64,000 nucleotides of DNA from Sphingomonas adhaesiva (lineage in GTDB: Bacteria; Pseudomonadota; Alphaproteobacteria; Sphingomonadales; Sphingomonadaceae), in assembly GCF_036946125.1 (NCBI RefSeq), contig NZ_JAQIJT010000002.1, positions 918,501 to 982,500 of the forward strand, written 5' to 3'. Positions 51,698 through 59,956 of this stretch are shown piece by piece. The position numbers were made by a program, and so were the translations under genes. Every line of letters begins with the position of its first letter. The stretch's first letter is position 1. The notes below the pieces were generated by a model. It was given only the letters and a program-made list of their open reading frames with translations. It was not told where the DNA came from and made no database searches.

Positions 51698-54010
51698 TCA
51701 GCCGCGGTCGAGCCACACCGGACCCGTGGCGAACAGGGTGTCGGCGGGGTGCGTGACGCCCGACGCGAAGGCGACGAGCGTGTCGGAGCACGCCCGCCGG
51801 TCGTGCAGCGCGACGGCACAGCGCAGGATCCGGCCGTCGTGGCGGCGCTCGAAGGCGATGAGGTGCGGCGCGCCCGGGCCGGTGACGCGGGCGGGGGCGT
51901 AATCGCCGTGCGCGAACAGCGCCGGATCGTCGCGCCGCCACGCCAGCAGCCGGGCGATGAGCGCGAGCTTGGGGGGCGGATCGGACAGCAGCCGCTCGCG
52001 CAGCGCATAATCCACCGCGCGGCGGTTGTCGGGGTCGACGAGCGACAGGTCGGTCAGCTCGGTGCCCTGATAGAGATCGGGGACGCCGGGCAGGGTGTAG
52101 CGCAGCGCGACCTGCACCGCTGTATTGGCCTCGGCGGCGGCGCGCAGCTGTTCGAGCAGCGCCTCGACCTCGGCGACGAACGACGGGTCGGCCAGCAGCG
52201 TGTCGACCAGCGCGGCGGCGGCGGCCTCGTACTCCGCGTCGGGCGCCTCCCATGACGAATGGCGCTTGGCCTCGCGCAGCGCCTTTTGCTGCCACGCCTT
52301 GATGCGCTCGGCGAAGTCGGTGCGATCCCGGGGCCAGGCGCCGACCAGCATCTGGAACAGCATGTAGCGATCGGCCGCGGCGATGCCCTGCGCCTCGCGC
52401 CGCGTCATCCAGCGCGCGGCATGGGTGCGCCACAGGTCGGGCATCGCGCTCAGCACGGCGAGGCGGGCGCGCACGTCCTCACCGCGCTTGTGATCGTGGG
52501 TGGCGGTGGCGAGCATCGCCTGCGGGACCGCGCGGGAGCGTGCGGTCACGACGGTGTGGAAGGCGGCGGGGGAGATGCCGAGCGTGGCGGGATCGGCGCC
52601 GACCTCGTTGCGCGAGAGCAGGCGACCGTAGCGGTAGAAGGCGGTGTCCTCGACCGCCTTGGCGGCGATCGGGGCGGAGAGCTGCTGGAAGCGGCGCGCG
52701 GCATCGGCGGCGCGATCCCCGGCCGGGTTCGCCAGCGTGGCGAGGATCCAGTCCGCGACGGGCGTCTCGCCCGGGGGCAGGTGCGCGGCGACGCGCGCGC
52801 GCGCCGTGTCGCGCACGGCGGCGTCGGTCGCAGGCGCACCGGCGGCGGTGGCGTAGGTGCGATAGACCGGGAAGACCCACAGCAACCGCTCGATCGCGCG
52901 GCGCAGCATCGCGGGGGTGGTGCCGTCGGGCGCGATGTCGGCGAAGGCGGCGACGGTGCGCTCCAGCTGGCCGGTGAATTGCCACGCCAGCAGTTGCTGT
53001 CGCGCGGCGAGCTCCTCCGCCTCGAAGGAGGTGCCGGCGCCGGTCAGATCCTGCCACGCGTCGGTGAGGGCGACCGCGCCCGCGGGATCGTGGATCGCCT
53101 GTCCGATCAGCTCCATGGCGTCATAGCCGCTGGTTCCGTCGATGCCCCAGCCGGCGGGCTGGGGTTCGTCCGCGCCGAGGATCTTCTCCACCACGATCCA
53201 GCCATCGGGGCCGAGCCGCTCGCGCAGGCGGCGGGTGTAGCCGATGGGGTCGGTCAGTCCGTCGACATGGTCGATGCGGACGCCCTGGATCAGCCCCTCG
53301 TCATACAGGCGGAAGACGAGCGCATGCGTTTTCTCGAAGACCGCCGCATCCTCGACGCGAACGCCGGCCAGTTCGTTGATCGAGAAGAAGCGGCGCCAGT
53401 TGAGCGTGTCGTTGGCGGTGCGCCACCAGGCGAGGCGGTAGTGCTGGCGCGCGAGCAGGTCGCGGAGCGGCATCGCATCGGCATCGGCCTGGTCCTCGTC
53501 GCGCAGGGGGAAGCGATGTTCCCCGTAGGCGACGACCCACCAGCGGTCGCCGTGCCGCTCGACGCCGATCGCGCCGTCCGCCAGCGCCTGTGACAAAGGC
53601 GTGCCGAGGACGGGGAGCACGATCGGCTCGCCCCAGTCGATGTCGAAGACCGCGGCGTGCTCGCTCGCCTCCCCCCGGGCGAGCACATCCTGCCACCACG
53701 GGTTGGTGCCGGTGGCGACCCCCATGTGATTGGGGACGATGTCGATCACCAGCCCCATGTCGCGCGCCGCCAGCGCACGGGCGAGCGAGCGGAAGGCGGG
53801 CTCGCCGCCGAGTTCGGGGTTGATCGCGGTCGGATCGACCACGTCATAGCCGTGCGTCGACCCCGGCGCGGCGGTGGTGACCGGCGAGGTATAGACGTGG
53901 CTGATGCCGAGCCGGTCGAGATAGGGCACGATCGCCTCCGCGTCGGCGAAGGTGAAGCCGGCGTGACATTGCAGCCGGTAGGTCGCGCGCGGGGGATGGG
54001 GGACGGTCAT
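51698..54010 (-). CDS. treY: Maltooligosyl trehalose synthase
   Basis: GH13 enzyme that converts the reducing end of a maltodextrin into a trehalosyl unit. The 770-residue product has YRLQCHAGFTFADAEAIVPY, VIDIVPNHMG, the nucleophile region GVRIDHVDGL, the acid/base Glu in VVEKILG and the TreY-specific ATATHDHKRGEDVRARL. It is the last gene of the glgX-treZ-malQ-treY set and overlaps malQ by 4 nt (ATGA). With TreZ it makes trehalose, a stress protectant. Confidence 0.96.
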   Translation of the reverse strand: MTVPHPPRATYRLQCHAGFTFADAEAIVPYLDRLGISHVYTSPVTTAAPGSTHGYDVVDPTAINPELGGEPAFRSLARALAARDMGLVIDIVPNHMGVATGTNPWWQDVLARGEASEHAAVFDIDWGEPIVLPVLGTPLSQALADGAIGVERHGDRWWVVAYGEHRFPLRDEDQADADAMPLRDLLARQHYRLAWWRTANDTLNWRRFFSINELAGVRVEDAAVFEKTHALVFRLYDEGLIQGVRIDHVDGLTDPIGYTRRLRERLGPDGWIVVEKILGADEPQPAGWGIDGTSGYDAMELIGQAIHDPAGAVALTDAWQDLTGAGTSFEAEELAARQQLLAWQFTGQLERTVAAFADIAPDGTTPAMLRRAIERLLWVFPVYRTYATAAGAPATDAAVRDTARARVAAHLPPGETPVADWILATLANPAGDRAADAARRFQQLSAPIAAKAVEDTAFYRYGRLLSRNEVGADPATLGISPAAFHTVVTARSRAVPQAMLATATHDHKRGEDVRARLAVLSAMPDLWRTHAARWMTRREAQGIAAADRYMLFQMLVGAWPRDRTDFAERIKAWQQKALREAKRHSSWEAPDAEYEAAAAALVDTLLADPSFVAEVEALLEQLRAAAEANTAVQVALRYTLPGVPDLYQGTELTDLSLVDPDNRRAVDYALRERLLSDPPPKLALIARLLAWRRDDPALFAHGDYAPARVTGPGAPHLIAFERRHDGRILRCAVALHDRRACSDTLVAFASGVTHPADTLFATGPVWLDRG

Positions 54011-55848
54011 CCGGGTCTTTCGCTGGTGAGCAGGCGGGCGCGGCGGACGACGGCGCGCTGCGCGAGCAGGGTGTGGATGTCGCCGGACAGCCGACGGCGC
54101 CAGTTGGGATGTTCGTCGATCGTGCCGGGCAGATTGGGCTGCTCCAACAGTCCCAGCAGGTCCTCCAGCGGAAAGAGGGCGAGCGCGCCCGGGGCGGCGG
54201 CGACATGCGCGAGGATCGCGTCGAGCGGGACGTCGGCGGGCGGATCGCCGGTGCCGCCGAGCGCCTGCCACAGCGCCGCACGCGCCGTGGCGCGGTCGTC
54301 CTCCCCTCCGCGGCCCAGCCGGCGCGCCCAGTCGAGGTCGTGGCCGGTCCACCAGCCGGCGACGGTCGGCGTATCGTGGGTGCCGGTCATCGCCACGGCG
54401 GAATCGTCCCATTCGGCAGGCGGGAGGAAACCGCCGTCCCCGTCACGCTCGAACGGCAGCACGCGCATGCCCATCATGCAGCGCTGCGCCAGCGCGTCGC
54501 GCAGGCCCGGGGGAACCGTGCCCAGGTCCTCCGCGATGACGATGCCGCCCGCACGGTGCGCCTCGATCGCGACGATGCGGCGCAGATGCTCCCCGGGCAT
54601 GGTGAGATAGGCGCCCTGCGACGCATCGGCCCCTTCGGGGATCACCCACAGCCGCTCCAGCCCCAGCGCATGGTCGATCCGCACCCCGCCGGCATGCGCG
54701 AAGGCGGCGCGCAGCGTGTCGATGAACGGGCGGAAGGCGTGCCGCTCCAGCGCCAGCGGATCGAGCGCGGTGATGCCCCAATTCTGCCCCTGCGGCCCGA
54801 GCGGATCGGGCGGCGCGCCGATGGTCAGGCCGCACAGCACCTCGTCCGGCGCGCCCCAGGCGTGGCTGCCGTCCGACGCCATGCCGACGGCGACATCGGC
54901 GATGAGGCCGATCGCCATCCCCTCGCGCGCGGTGCGCTGCGCCTGGGCGAGCGAGAGGTCGGTGAGCCATTGGAGGAAAGCGAAGAAGGCGACCGCGTCC
55001 TCCTCCTGCGCGGCGAAGCGGATGACCGCCTCGCCCGCGGGATCGTGGAAGGCGGCGGGCCAGTCGCGCCAGCCGTCGCCGCCGAGCCGCGCATGGAGCG
55101 CGTCGAAGCGGGCGTGCGCCTCCAGCATGGCGCCGCGCTGACGCCGCCAGGCCGCGGCGGCGGCGCGTACCGCCTCCCCGGCGCCATCGTAGGCGGCGCG
55201 CAGCAGGGCCATCCGCTCGGGGATCGCGGCCTGCCATTCGATCAGGGGCGGCGCTGCCGCGGGCGGCGGAGCGAGGCCGATCAGCGAGGGGTCGGCGAGG
55301 AGGACGTTGTGGAACAGCCGGGTCGATGGCGAATAGGGGCTGATCCGTGCGGGTGCGCCGGGGAACAGGGCGTGGGTCGGGCTGATCGCGAGCGCCTGCG
55401 CGCCGATCCGGGCGAAGGCGGGGGTGGCACGCGCGAGCGTGCCGGCATCGCCGAACGCGGTCGGGGTGGCCTCGCGCAGCGCGGGGATCTGTACCGCGGC
55501 ACCCCAGGCGCGCGCCGGCGGTGCGGGGCAGCGCCGCGGGGCGATGGCGAGCGTGAAGGTGCATCCGGTCGCGCACAGCTGGTGATAGCCGGGGCGATCG
55601 GGGGCGAGGATCGTGCCGTCGTCGGCGATCGCGACATGGGTGCGCCCGCCGTCCTCGAACAGCAGCTCGGCGGTGCCCGCGGCGCCACCGGGCAGCGCGA
55701 GCATGTGGCCGGCGTCGACCGAGAGGAACGGACTCTCCGCCGGCGTGCCGGGGGAGAGGCGCTCTTCGATGGCGGCGAGCACGTCGTCGGCGACGCGCTG
55801 CGGACGACCGTTTGCGTCGGTCCAGTCACGAAGCAGCCGCGCGGTCAC
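54007..55848 (-). CDS. malQ: 4-alpha-glucanotransferase (amylomaltase)
   Basis: GH77 enzyme that disproportionates maltodextrins, supplying chains for TreY and recycling short ones. The 613-residue protein has GVRIDHALGLERLW (nucleophile), IVIAEDLGTVPPGLR (acid/base) and TGTHDTPTVAGWW. An N-terminal extension of about 100 residues (beta-rich, to about APDRPGYHQL) precedes the barrel. The start is a GTG at 55848 overlapping the treZ stop (GTGA). Its place between treZ and treY suggests a joint trehalose/glycogen-cycling role. Confidence 0.93.
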   Translation of the reverse strand: MTARLLRDWTDANGRPQRVADDVLAAIEERLSPGTPAESPFLSVDAGHMLALPGGAAGTAELLFEDGGRTHVAIADDGTILAPDRPGYHQLCATGCTFTLAIAPRRCPAPPARAWGAAVQIPALREATPTAFGDAGTLARATPAFARIGAQALAISPTHALFPGAPARISPYSPSTRLFHNVLLADPSLIGLAPPPAAAPPLIEWQAAIPERMALLRAAYDGAGEAVRAAAAAWRRQRGAMLEAHARFDALHARLGGDGWRDWPAAFHDPAGEAVIRFAAQEEDAVAFFAFLQWLTDLSLAQAQRTAREGMAIGLIADVAVGMASDGSHAWGAPDEVLCGLTIGAPPDPLGPQGQNWGITALDPLALERHAFRPFIDTLRAAFAHAGGVRIDHALGLERLWVIPEGADASQGAYLTMPGEHLRRIVAIEAHRAGGIVIAEDLGTVPPGLRDALAQRCMMGMRVLPFERDGDGGFLPPAEWDDSAVAMTGTHDTPTVAGWWTGHDLDWARRLGRGGEDDRATARAALWQALGGTGDPPADVPLDAILAHVAAAPGALALFPLEDLLGLLEQPNLPGTIDEHPNWRRRLSGDIHTLLAQRAVVRRARLLTSERPG

Positions 55849-57530
55849 GGCTCGATCCACGCGACGAAGCGACCGGGGAGCGAGAACATCGGCGCGTCGG
55901 GGGTCGGGAGCGGCGCTGGAGTGTCGGCGAGGTCGATCGCGATCGTCAGGATCGCGCCGTCCGACAACCGCCAGCGCGCGGTGACGGCGGCTTCGGCATG
56001 CGCGACCGCATCGATCGACACCGCGCCGGCGACGCGGGGGACGATGTGGCGATGGCGGAGCGCCAGCAGGTCGCGGTGAAGCGCACGCCAATGGTCTGCC
56101 GCCGGGCCGGGCCGGGGGCGGGAGCGATCGAACGTCTCCGGCGCGTTGGGATCGGGGATCCGTTCGCGCGACGCCGCGTCGGCGAAGGCGTCGAACTTCG
56201 CGAATTCTCGGCGGCGGCCCTCGCGGACGGCATCGGCGAGCGCGTCGTGGAAGTCGGTGAAGAAGAGGAAGGGGGTGTCGCTTCCCTCCTCCTCGCCCAT
56301 GAACAGCAGCGGGATCTGCGGCGAAAGCAGGAGCAGCGCGGTGGCGGCGGCGAGCTTCGCGGGATCGGCGAGCGTCACCAGCCGCTCCCCCATCGCGCGG
56401 TTGCCGACCTGATCGTGGTTCTGGAGGAAGGCGACAAAGGCCGTGGGCGCGAGATGCGCGCTGGGCGTGCCGCGCAGCTTGCCGTCGTGGTTCGCGGACG
56501 GGTCGCCCTGATAGATGAAGCCCTCCGACAGGCAGCGCGCGAGGCGCGCCGCGGGACGGTCGGCGAAGTCGGCGTAATAGGCGCTGGTCTCGCCGGTGAG
56601 CAGGACGTGGAGGACGTTGTGGAAGTCGTCGTTCCACTGCGCGTCGTAGCGGCCGGGGGCGAGGCGCGGGGCGTCGTTCGCCTCGTTCTCCAGCACGAGA
56701 TGGACGTGGCGGTCGGGGCAGGCGGCGCGCAGCTCGGCCGCCATGGCATCGAGGAAGGGCGCGTTGGCGATGGCCTGGACCGCATCGAAGCGCAGGCCGT
56801 CGAAGCGATATTCGTCGAGCCACATCCGCGCATTGTCGACGAAGAAGCGCGCGACCTGCGGGCGCTCGACCGCCACCGCGCCGCCCCAGGGGGTATGGAC
56901 GTCGGCATCGAAGAAGCCGGCGGCATATTGGCCAAGGTAGTTACCGTCGGGGCCGAAGTGATTGTAGACGACGTCGAGAAAGACCGAGAGGCCATGACCG
57001 TGCGCGGCGTCGACCAGCGCCTTCAGCTCGGCGGGCGTGCCGTAGCCTTCGTGGACCGCATAGGGCAGCACGCCGTCATAGCCCCAGCCGCGCGTCCCGC
57101 CGAACGCGGCGACGGGCATGAGTTCGATCGCGGTGATGCCCGCATCCTTCCACTCGGGCAGGCGCCCGGCGATGGCGGTGAAGCCGCCGAGGACGCCCGC
57201 GTGGACCTCCAGCAGGACCGTTTCGTGCCAGGCGCGACCGCGCCAGTCGTCATGCTGCCAGTCGTAATGGGGATCGGGAACGACGCTCCAGCCGTGGACG
57301 CCGCCCGACTGTCGACGCGATGCCGGGTCCGGGACGGTCGCGTCGCCGATGCGGAAGCGGTAGCGCGTGCCGGGGACGGCGGGCAGGACGCGGGCGAACC
57401 AGCCATCGGCGCCGCGCTCCATCGCGACGGGGGAGCGGCCGTCGATCTCGATCGCGACGGCGGCGGCATCGGGGGCCCAGAGGCGGAAGCGGGTGGTGCC
57501 GTCGGCGAGCGGTTCGGGGCCCCAGGTCAT
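55845..57530 (-). CDS. treZ: Maltooligosyl trehalose trehalohydrolase
   Basis: GH13 enzyme that releases trehalose from the TreY product. The 561-residue chain has an N-terminal beta domain (GTTRFRLWAPDAAAVAIEID), then VFLDVVYNHFGPDGNY, GLRFDAVQAI (nucleophile), LVLENEAND (acid/base) and FLQNHDQVGNRAMGERL, typical of TreZ. GGAG lies seven bases before ATG 57530. It is translationally coupled to malQ. Confidence 0.95.
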   Translation of the reverse strand: MTWGPEPLADGTTRFRLWAPDAAAVAIEIDGRSPVAMERGADGWFARVLPAVPGTRYRFRIGDATVPDPASRRQSGGVHGWSVVPDPHYDWQHDDWRGRAWHETVLLEVHAGVLGGFTAIAGRLPEWKDAGITAIELMPVAAFGGTRGWGYDGVLPYAVHEGYGTPAELKALVDAAHGHGLSVFLDVVYNHFGPDGNYLGQYAAGFFDADVHTPWGGAVAVERPQVARFFVDNARMWLDEYRFDGLRFDAVQAIANAPFLDAMAAELRAACPDRHVHLVLENEANDAPRLAPGRYDAQWNDDFHNVLHVLLTGETSAYYADFADRPAARLARCLSEGFIYQGDPSANHDGKLRGTPSAHLAPTAFVAFLQNHDQVGNRAMGERLVTLADPAKLAAATALLLLSPQIPLLFMGEEEGSDTPFLFFTDFHDALADAVREGRRREFAKFDAFADAASRERIPDPNAPETFDRSRPRPGPAADHWRALHRDLLALRHRHIVPRVAGAVSIDAVAHAEAAVTARWRLSDGAILTIAIDLADTPAPLPTPDAPMFSLPGRFVAWIEP

Positions 57531-57540
57531 GCCAGCGCTC

Positions 57541-57637
57541 CGTCATGCCGGGCTCGTCCCGGCATCCAGGGTTCCGGGCGATCCATTATCGTCCGGCGCG
57601 TGGAACCCTGGACCCCGGCACGAGGCCGGGGTGACGG
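57541..57637. repeat. Family B-type palindrome between glgX and treZ
   Basis: CGTCATGCCGGGCTCGTCCC with CCAGGGTTCC pairs with GGAACCCTGG and CACGAGGCCGGGGTGACGG. It fills the gap between glgX and treZ, so these genes may form separate transcripts or a processed one. Confidence 0.75.
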
Positions 57638-57663
57638 GGTGGATGGGGCGGTCGTCCTGTCCC

Positions 57664-59766
57664 TCACGCCTCGAACCCGCTGCGCCATGTCACCAGCGCG
57701 GCGCCCTGCGGCGCGACCTCGTAGCTGTCGCCGATCTCGATCTCCTGCTGGTCGGGCTTCGCGCTGTCGATCAGGACGGTGCGCGTCGCGTGCGGCGGGG
57801 GGAGGGTGAAGGTGATCGGATCGGCGGAGGCGTTGAGGAGCAGCGATACCGCCTCGACCTGACCGTCCCCGGTCCGGGTGGCGCGGCGCATCAGGAGCGC
57901 GCGGCCCTCGGGATTCTGCCAGTCCTCGGGCGAGAGGCGCCCGCCGCGCTCGTCCCACCATTCGATGTCCTCGATCCCCTCGCCGGGAGAATCCTTGCCG
58001 TAGAGGAACGTCGGGTTGCGCAGGACGGTGTAGCGGCGGCGCAACTCGGTGAGGCGCGCGGTGAAGTCGATCAGCGCCTGCCCCTCCGGCGTGGCGGCGG
58101 CCTGCCAGTCGAGCCAGCTGATCTCGTTGTCCTGGCAATAGGCGTTGTTGTTGCCCTGCTGCGTGCGCCCGAACTCGTCGCCCGCGACCAGCATCGGCGT
58201 GCCGAGCGATGTGAGCAGCGTGGTCAGCATCGAGCGCATCACGCGACCGCGCGCGTCGTTGATGACGGGATCGTCGGTCGGCCCCTCGACCCCCCAGTTG
58301 CGCGAGGCATTGTGGCTGTGCCCGTCCCGATTGTCCTCGCCATTGGCCTCGTTGTGGCGCTCCTCGTAGGTGACGGTGTCCGCCAGCGTGAAACCGTCGT
58401 GCGCGGCGAGCAGGTTGACGCTCGCCCAGGGGCGGCGCGCGCGGCGGTCGAACAGGTCGCCCGACCCCGACAGGCGCGCGGCGAGATCGGCGCGCTTGGC
58501 GGGCTCTCCGCGCCAGTATTCGCGCACCGTGTCGCGGTATTTGTCGTTCCACTCGGCAAAGCCGGGCGGGAAGTTGCCGAGCTGATAGCCGCCGGGGCCG
58601 ACGTCCCACGGCTCCGCGATCAGCTTGAGCCGGCCGAGCACCGGGTCCTGCCGCAGCACGTCGAAGAAGGCGGCGCCGGGATCGAACCCGGTCGCCTCGC
58701 GCCCCAGCGTCAGGCCCAGGTCGAAGCGGAAGCCGTCGACGCCGAAGCTGGTTGCCCAGTAGCGCAGCGAGTCCGCGACCATCTGGATGACGCGCGCCTT
58801 GCTCATGTTCAGCGTGTTGCCGGTGCCGGTGTCGTTGATGGTGTAGCGCGCGTCGCCGTCGACGAGGCGATAGTAGCTGGCATTGTCCAGCCCGCGCCAC
58901 GACAGCGTCGGCCCGCGCTCCGACCCCTCGCAGGTATGGTTGTAGACGACGTCGAGGATCACCTCGATCCCGGCCTTGTGCAGGCGGTGGACGGCGCGGC
59001 GCAGCTCGTCCTGATGCGGCGAGGCCATATAGCCCTGCTCCGGCGCGAAGAAGCCGAGCGAGTTGTAGCCCCAGTAGTTGCGCAGCCCCTTTTCCTGAAG
59101 AAAGCGGTCCTGCGTGAAGGCGTGGATCGGCAGCAGCTCGATCGCGGTCGCCCCGATCCGCTTCAGGTGCCGGATGACCGCGGGGTGGCCGAGCGCGGCA
59201 TAGGTGCCGCGTTCGCGCGCGGGCACTTCCTCCATCAGCTTCGTCAGGCCCTTGACGTGCGCCTCGTAGATGACCGTCTCAGACCAGGGCGTGTCGGGGC
59301 GCCGGTCGCGCGACCAGTCCCAGTGGTCGTCGACCACCACCGCCTTGGGCATGGCGGGCGCGCTGTCGCGCTTGTCGAACGACAGGTCCGCGTTGCGATG
59401 CCCGACGCGGTAGCCGTGGAGCGCGTCGGTCCATTTGATCTGGCCCTGGAGGCGACGGGCGTAGGGATCGAGCAGCAGCTTGTTGGGATTGAAGCGGTGC
59501 CCGGCCTCCGGCTCGTAGCGGCCGTGCGCACGATAGCCGTAGACGAGCCCGGGTTCGGCATCGGGCAGATAGCCGTGCCACACCTCGTCGGTGCATTCCG
59601 GCAGCGTCAGCCGCTTCAGCTCACGCCGGCCCTCGGGGTCGAACAGGCACAGCTCGATCCGATCCGCATTGGCGGAGAAGACCGCGAAATTGACGCCCAT
59701 TCCGTCGAAGGTGGCGCCCAGCGGATAGGGCGAGCCGGGCTGGAGCCGGTCGGCGAGCGTGTGCAA
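57664..59766 (-). CDS. glgX: Glycogen debranching enzyme (isoamylase type)
   Basis: GH13/CBM48 enzyme that cuts alpha-1,6 branches of glycogen or limit dextrin. The 700-residue chain has PYPLGATFDGMGVNFAVFSA, EVILDVVYNHTCEGSE, VDGFRFDLGLTLGREA (nucleophile), LIAEPWDVGPGGYQLGNFPP (acid/base) and AAHDGFTLADTVTYEERHNE. The start is a TTG at 59766 behind AGGGGGA; the first in-frame ATG would remove the CBM48 strand. It supplies linear maltodextrin to the trehalose genes downstream. Confidence 0.95.
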   Translation of the reverse strand: MHTLADRLQPGSPYPLGATFDGMGVNFAVFSANADRIELCLFDPEGRRELKRLTLPECTDEVWHGYLPDAEPGLVYGYRAHGRYEPEAGHRFNPNKLLLDPYARRLQGQIKWTDALHGYRVGHRNADLSFDKRDSAPAMPKAVVVDDHWDWSRDRRPDTPWSETVIYEAHVKGLTKLMEEVPARERGTYAALGHPAVIRHLKRIGATAIELLPIHAFTQDRFLQEKGLRNYWGYNSLGFFAPEQGYMASPHQDELRRAVHRLHKAGIEVILDVVYNHTCEGSERGPTLSWRGLDNASYYRLVDGDARYTINDTGTGNTLNMSKARVIQMVADSLRYWATSFGVDGFRFDLGLTLGREATGFDPGAAFFDVLRQDPVLGRLKLIAEPWDVGPGGYQLGNFPPGFAEWNDKYRDTVREYWRGEPAKRADLAARLSGSGDLFDRRARRPWASVNLLAAHDGFTLADTVTYEERHNEANGEDNRDGHSHNASRNWGVEGPTDDPVINDARGRVMRSMLTTLLTSLGTPMLVAGDEFGRTQQGNNNAYCQDNEISWLDWQAAATPEGQALIDFTARLTELRRRYTVLRNPTFLYGKDSPGEGIEDIEWWDERGGRLSPEDWQNPEGRALLMRRATRTGDGQVEAVSLLLNASADPITFTLPPPHATRTVLIDSAKPDQQEIEIGDSYEVAPQGAALVTWRSGFEA

Positions 59767-59854
59767 CGGTGCGATCCCCCTGATTGTCTTCGCAGACGCA
59801 CAACCCTCGGCGGCGGGGTTGGTGGCATGGGGAATGCGATTTCGTAGCCCTACC

Positions 59855-59950
59855 CGTCATGCCGGACTTGTTCCGGCATCCACGGCGCCGCGTACCCAGG
59901 ATTGTCGAGGTGCGGGGAACAGTGGACCCCGGAACAAGTCCGGGGTGACG
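59855..59950. repeat. Family B-type palindrome between the MscS gene and glgX
   Basis: CGTCATGCCGGACTTGTTCC is inverted as GGAACAAGTCCGGGGTGACG, with GGATGCCG/GTGGACC inner variation. It sits after the stop of the channel gene (59957) and about 90 nt before glgX, probably as a transcript end. Confidence 0.75.
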
Positions 59951-59956
59951 GGTGGA

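Noticed and set aside
47779..51756. Long open frame (1325 codons) on the + strand opposite the RTX deacetylase gene
   Set aside because: It is an antisense shadow in GC-rich DNA. The minus strand has a ribosome binding site, recognisable domains and RTX repeats; the + frame is a run of Arg, Ala, Gly, Val and Asp with no motif.
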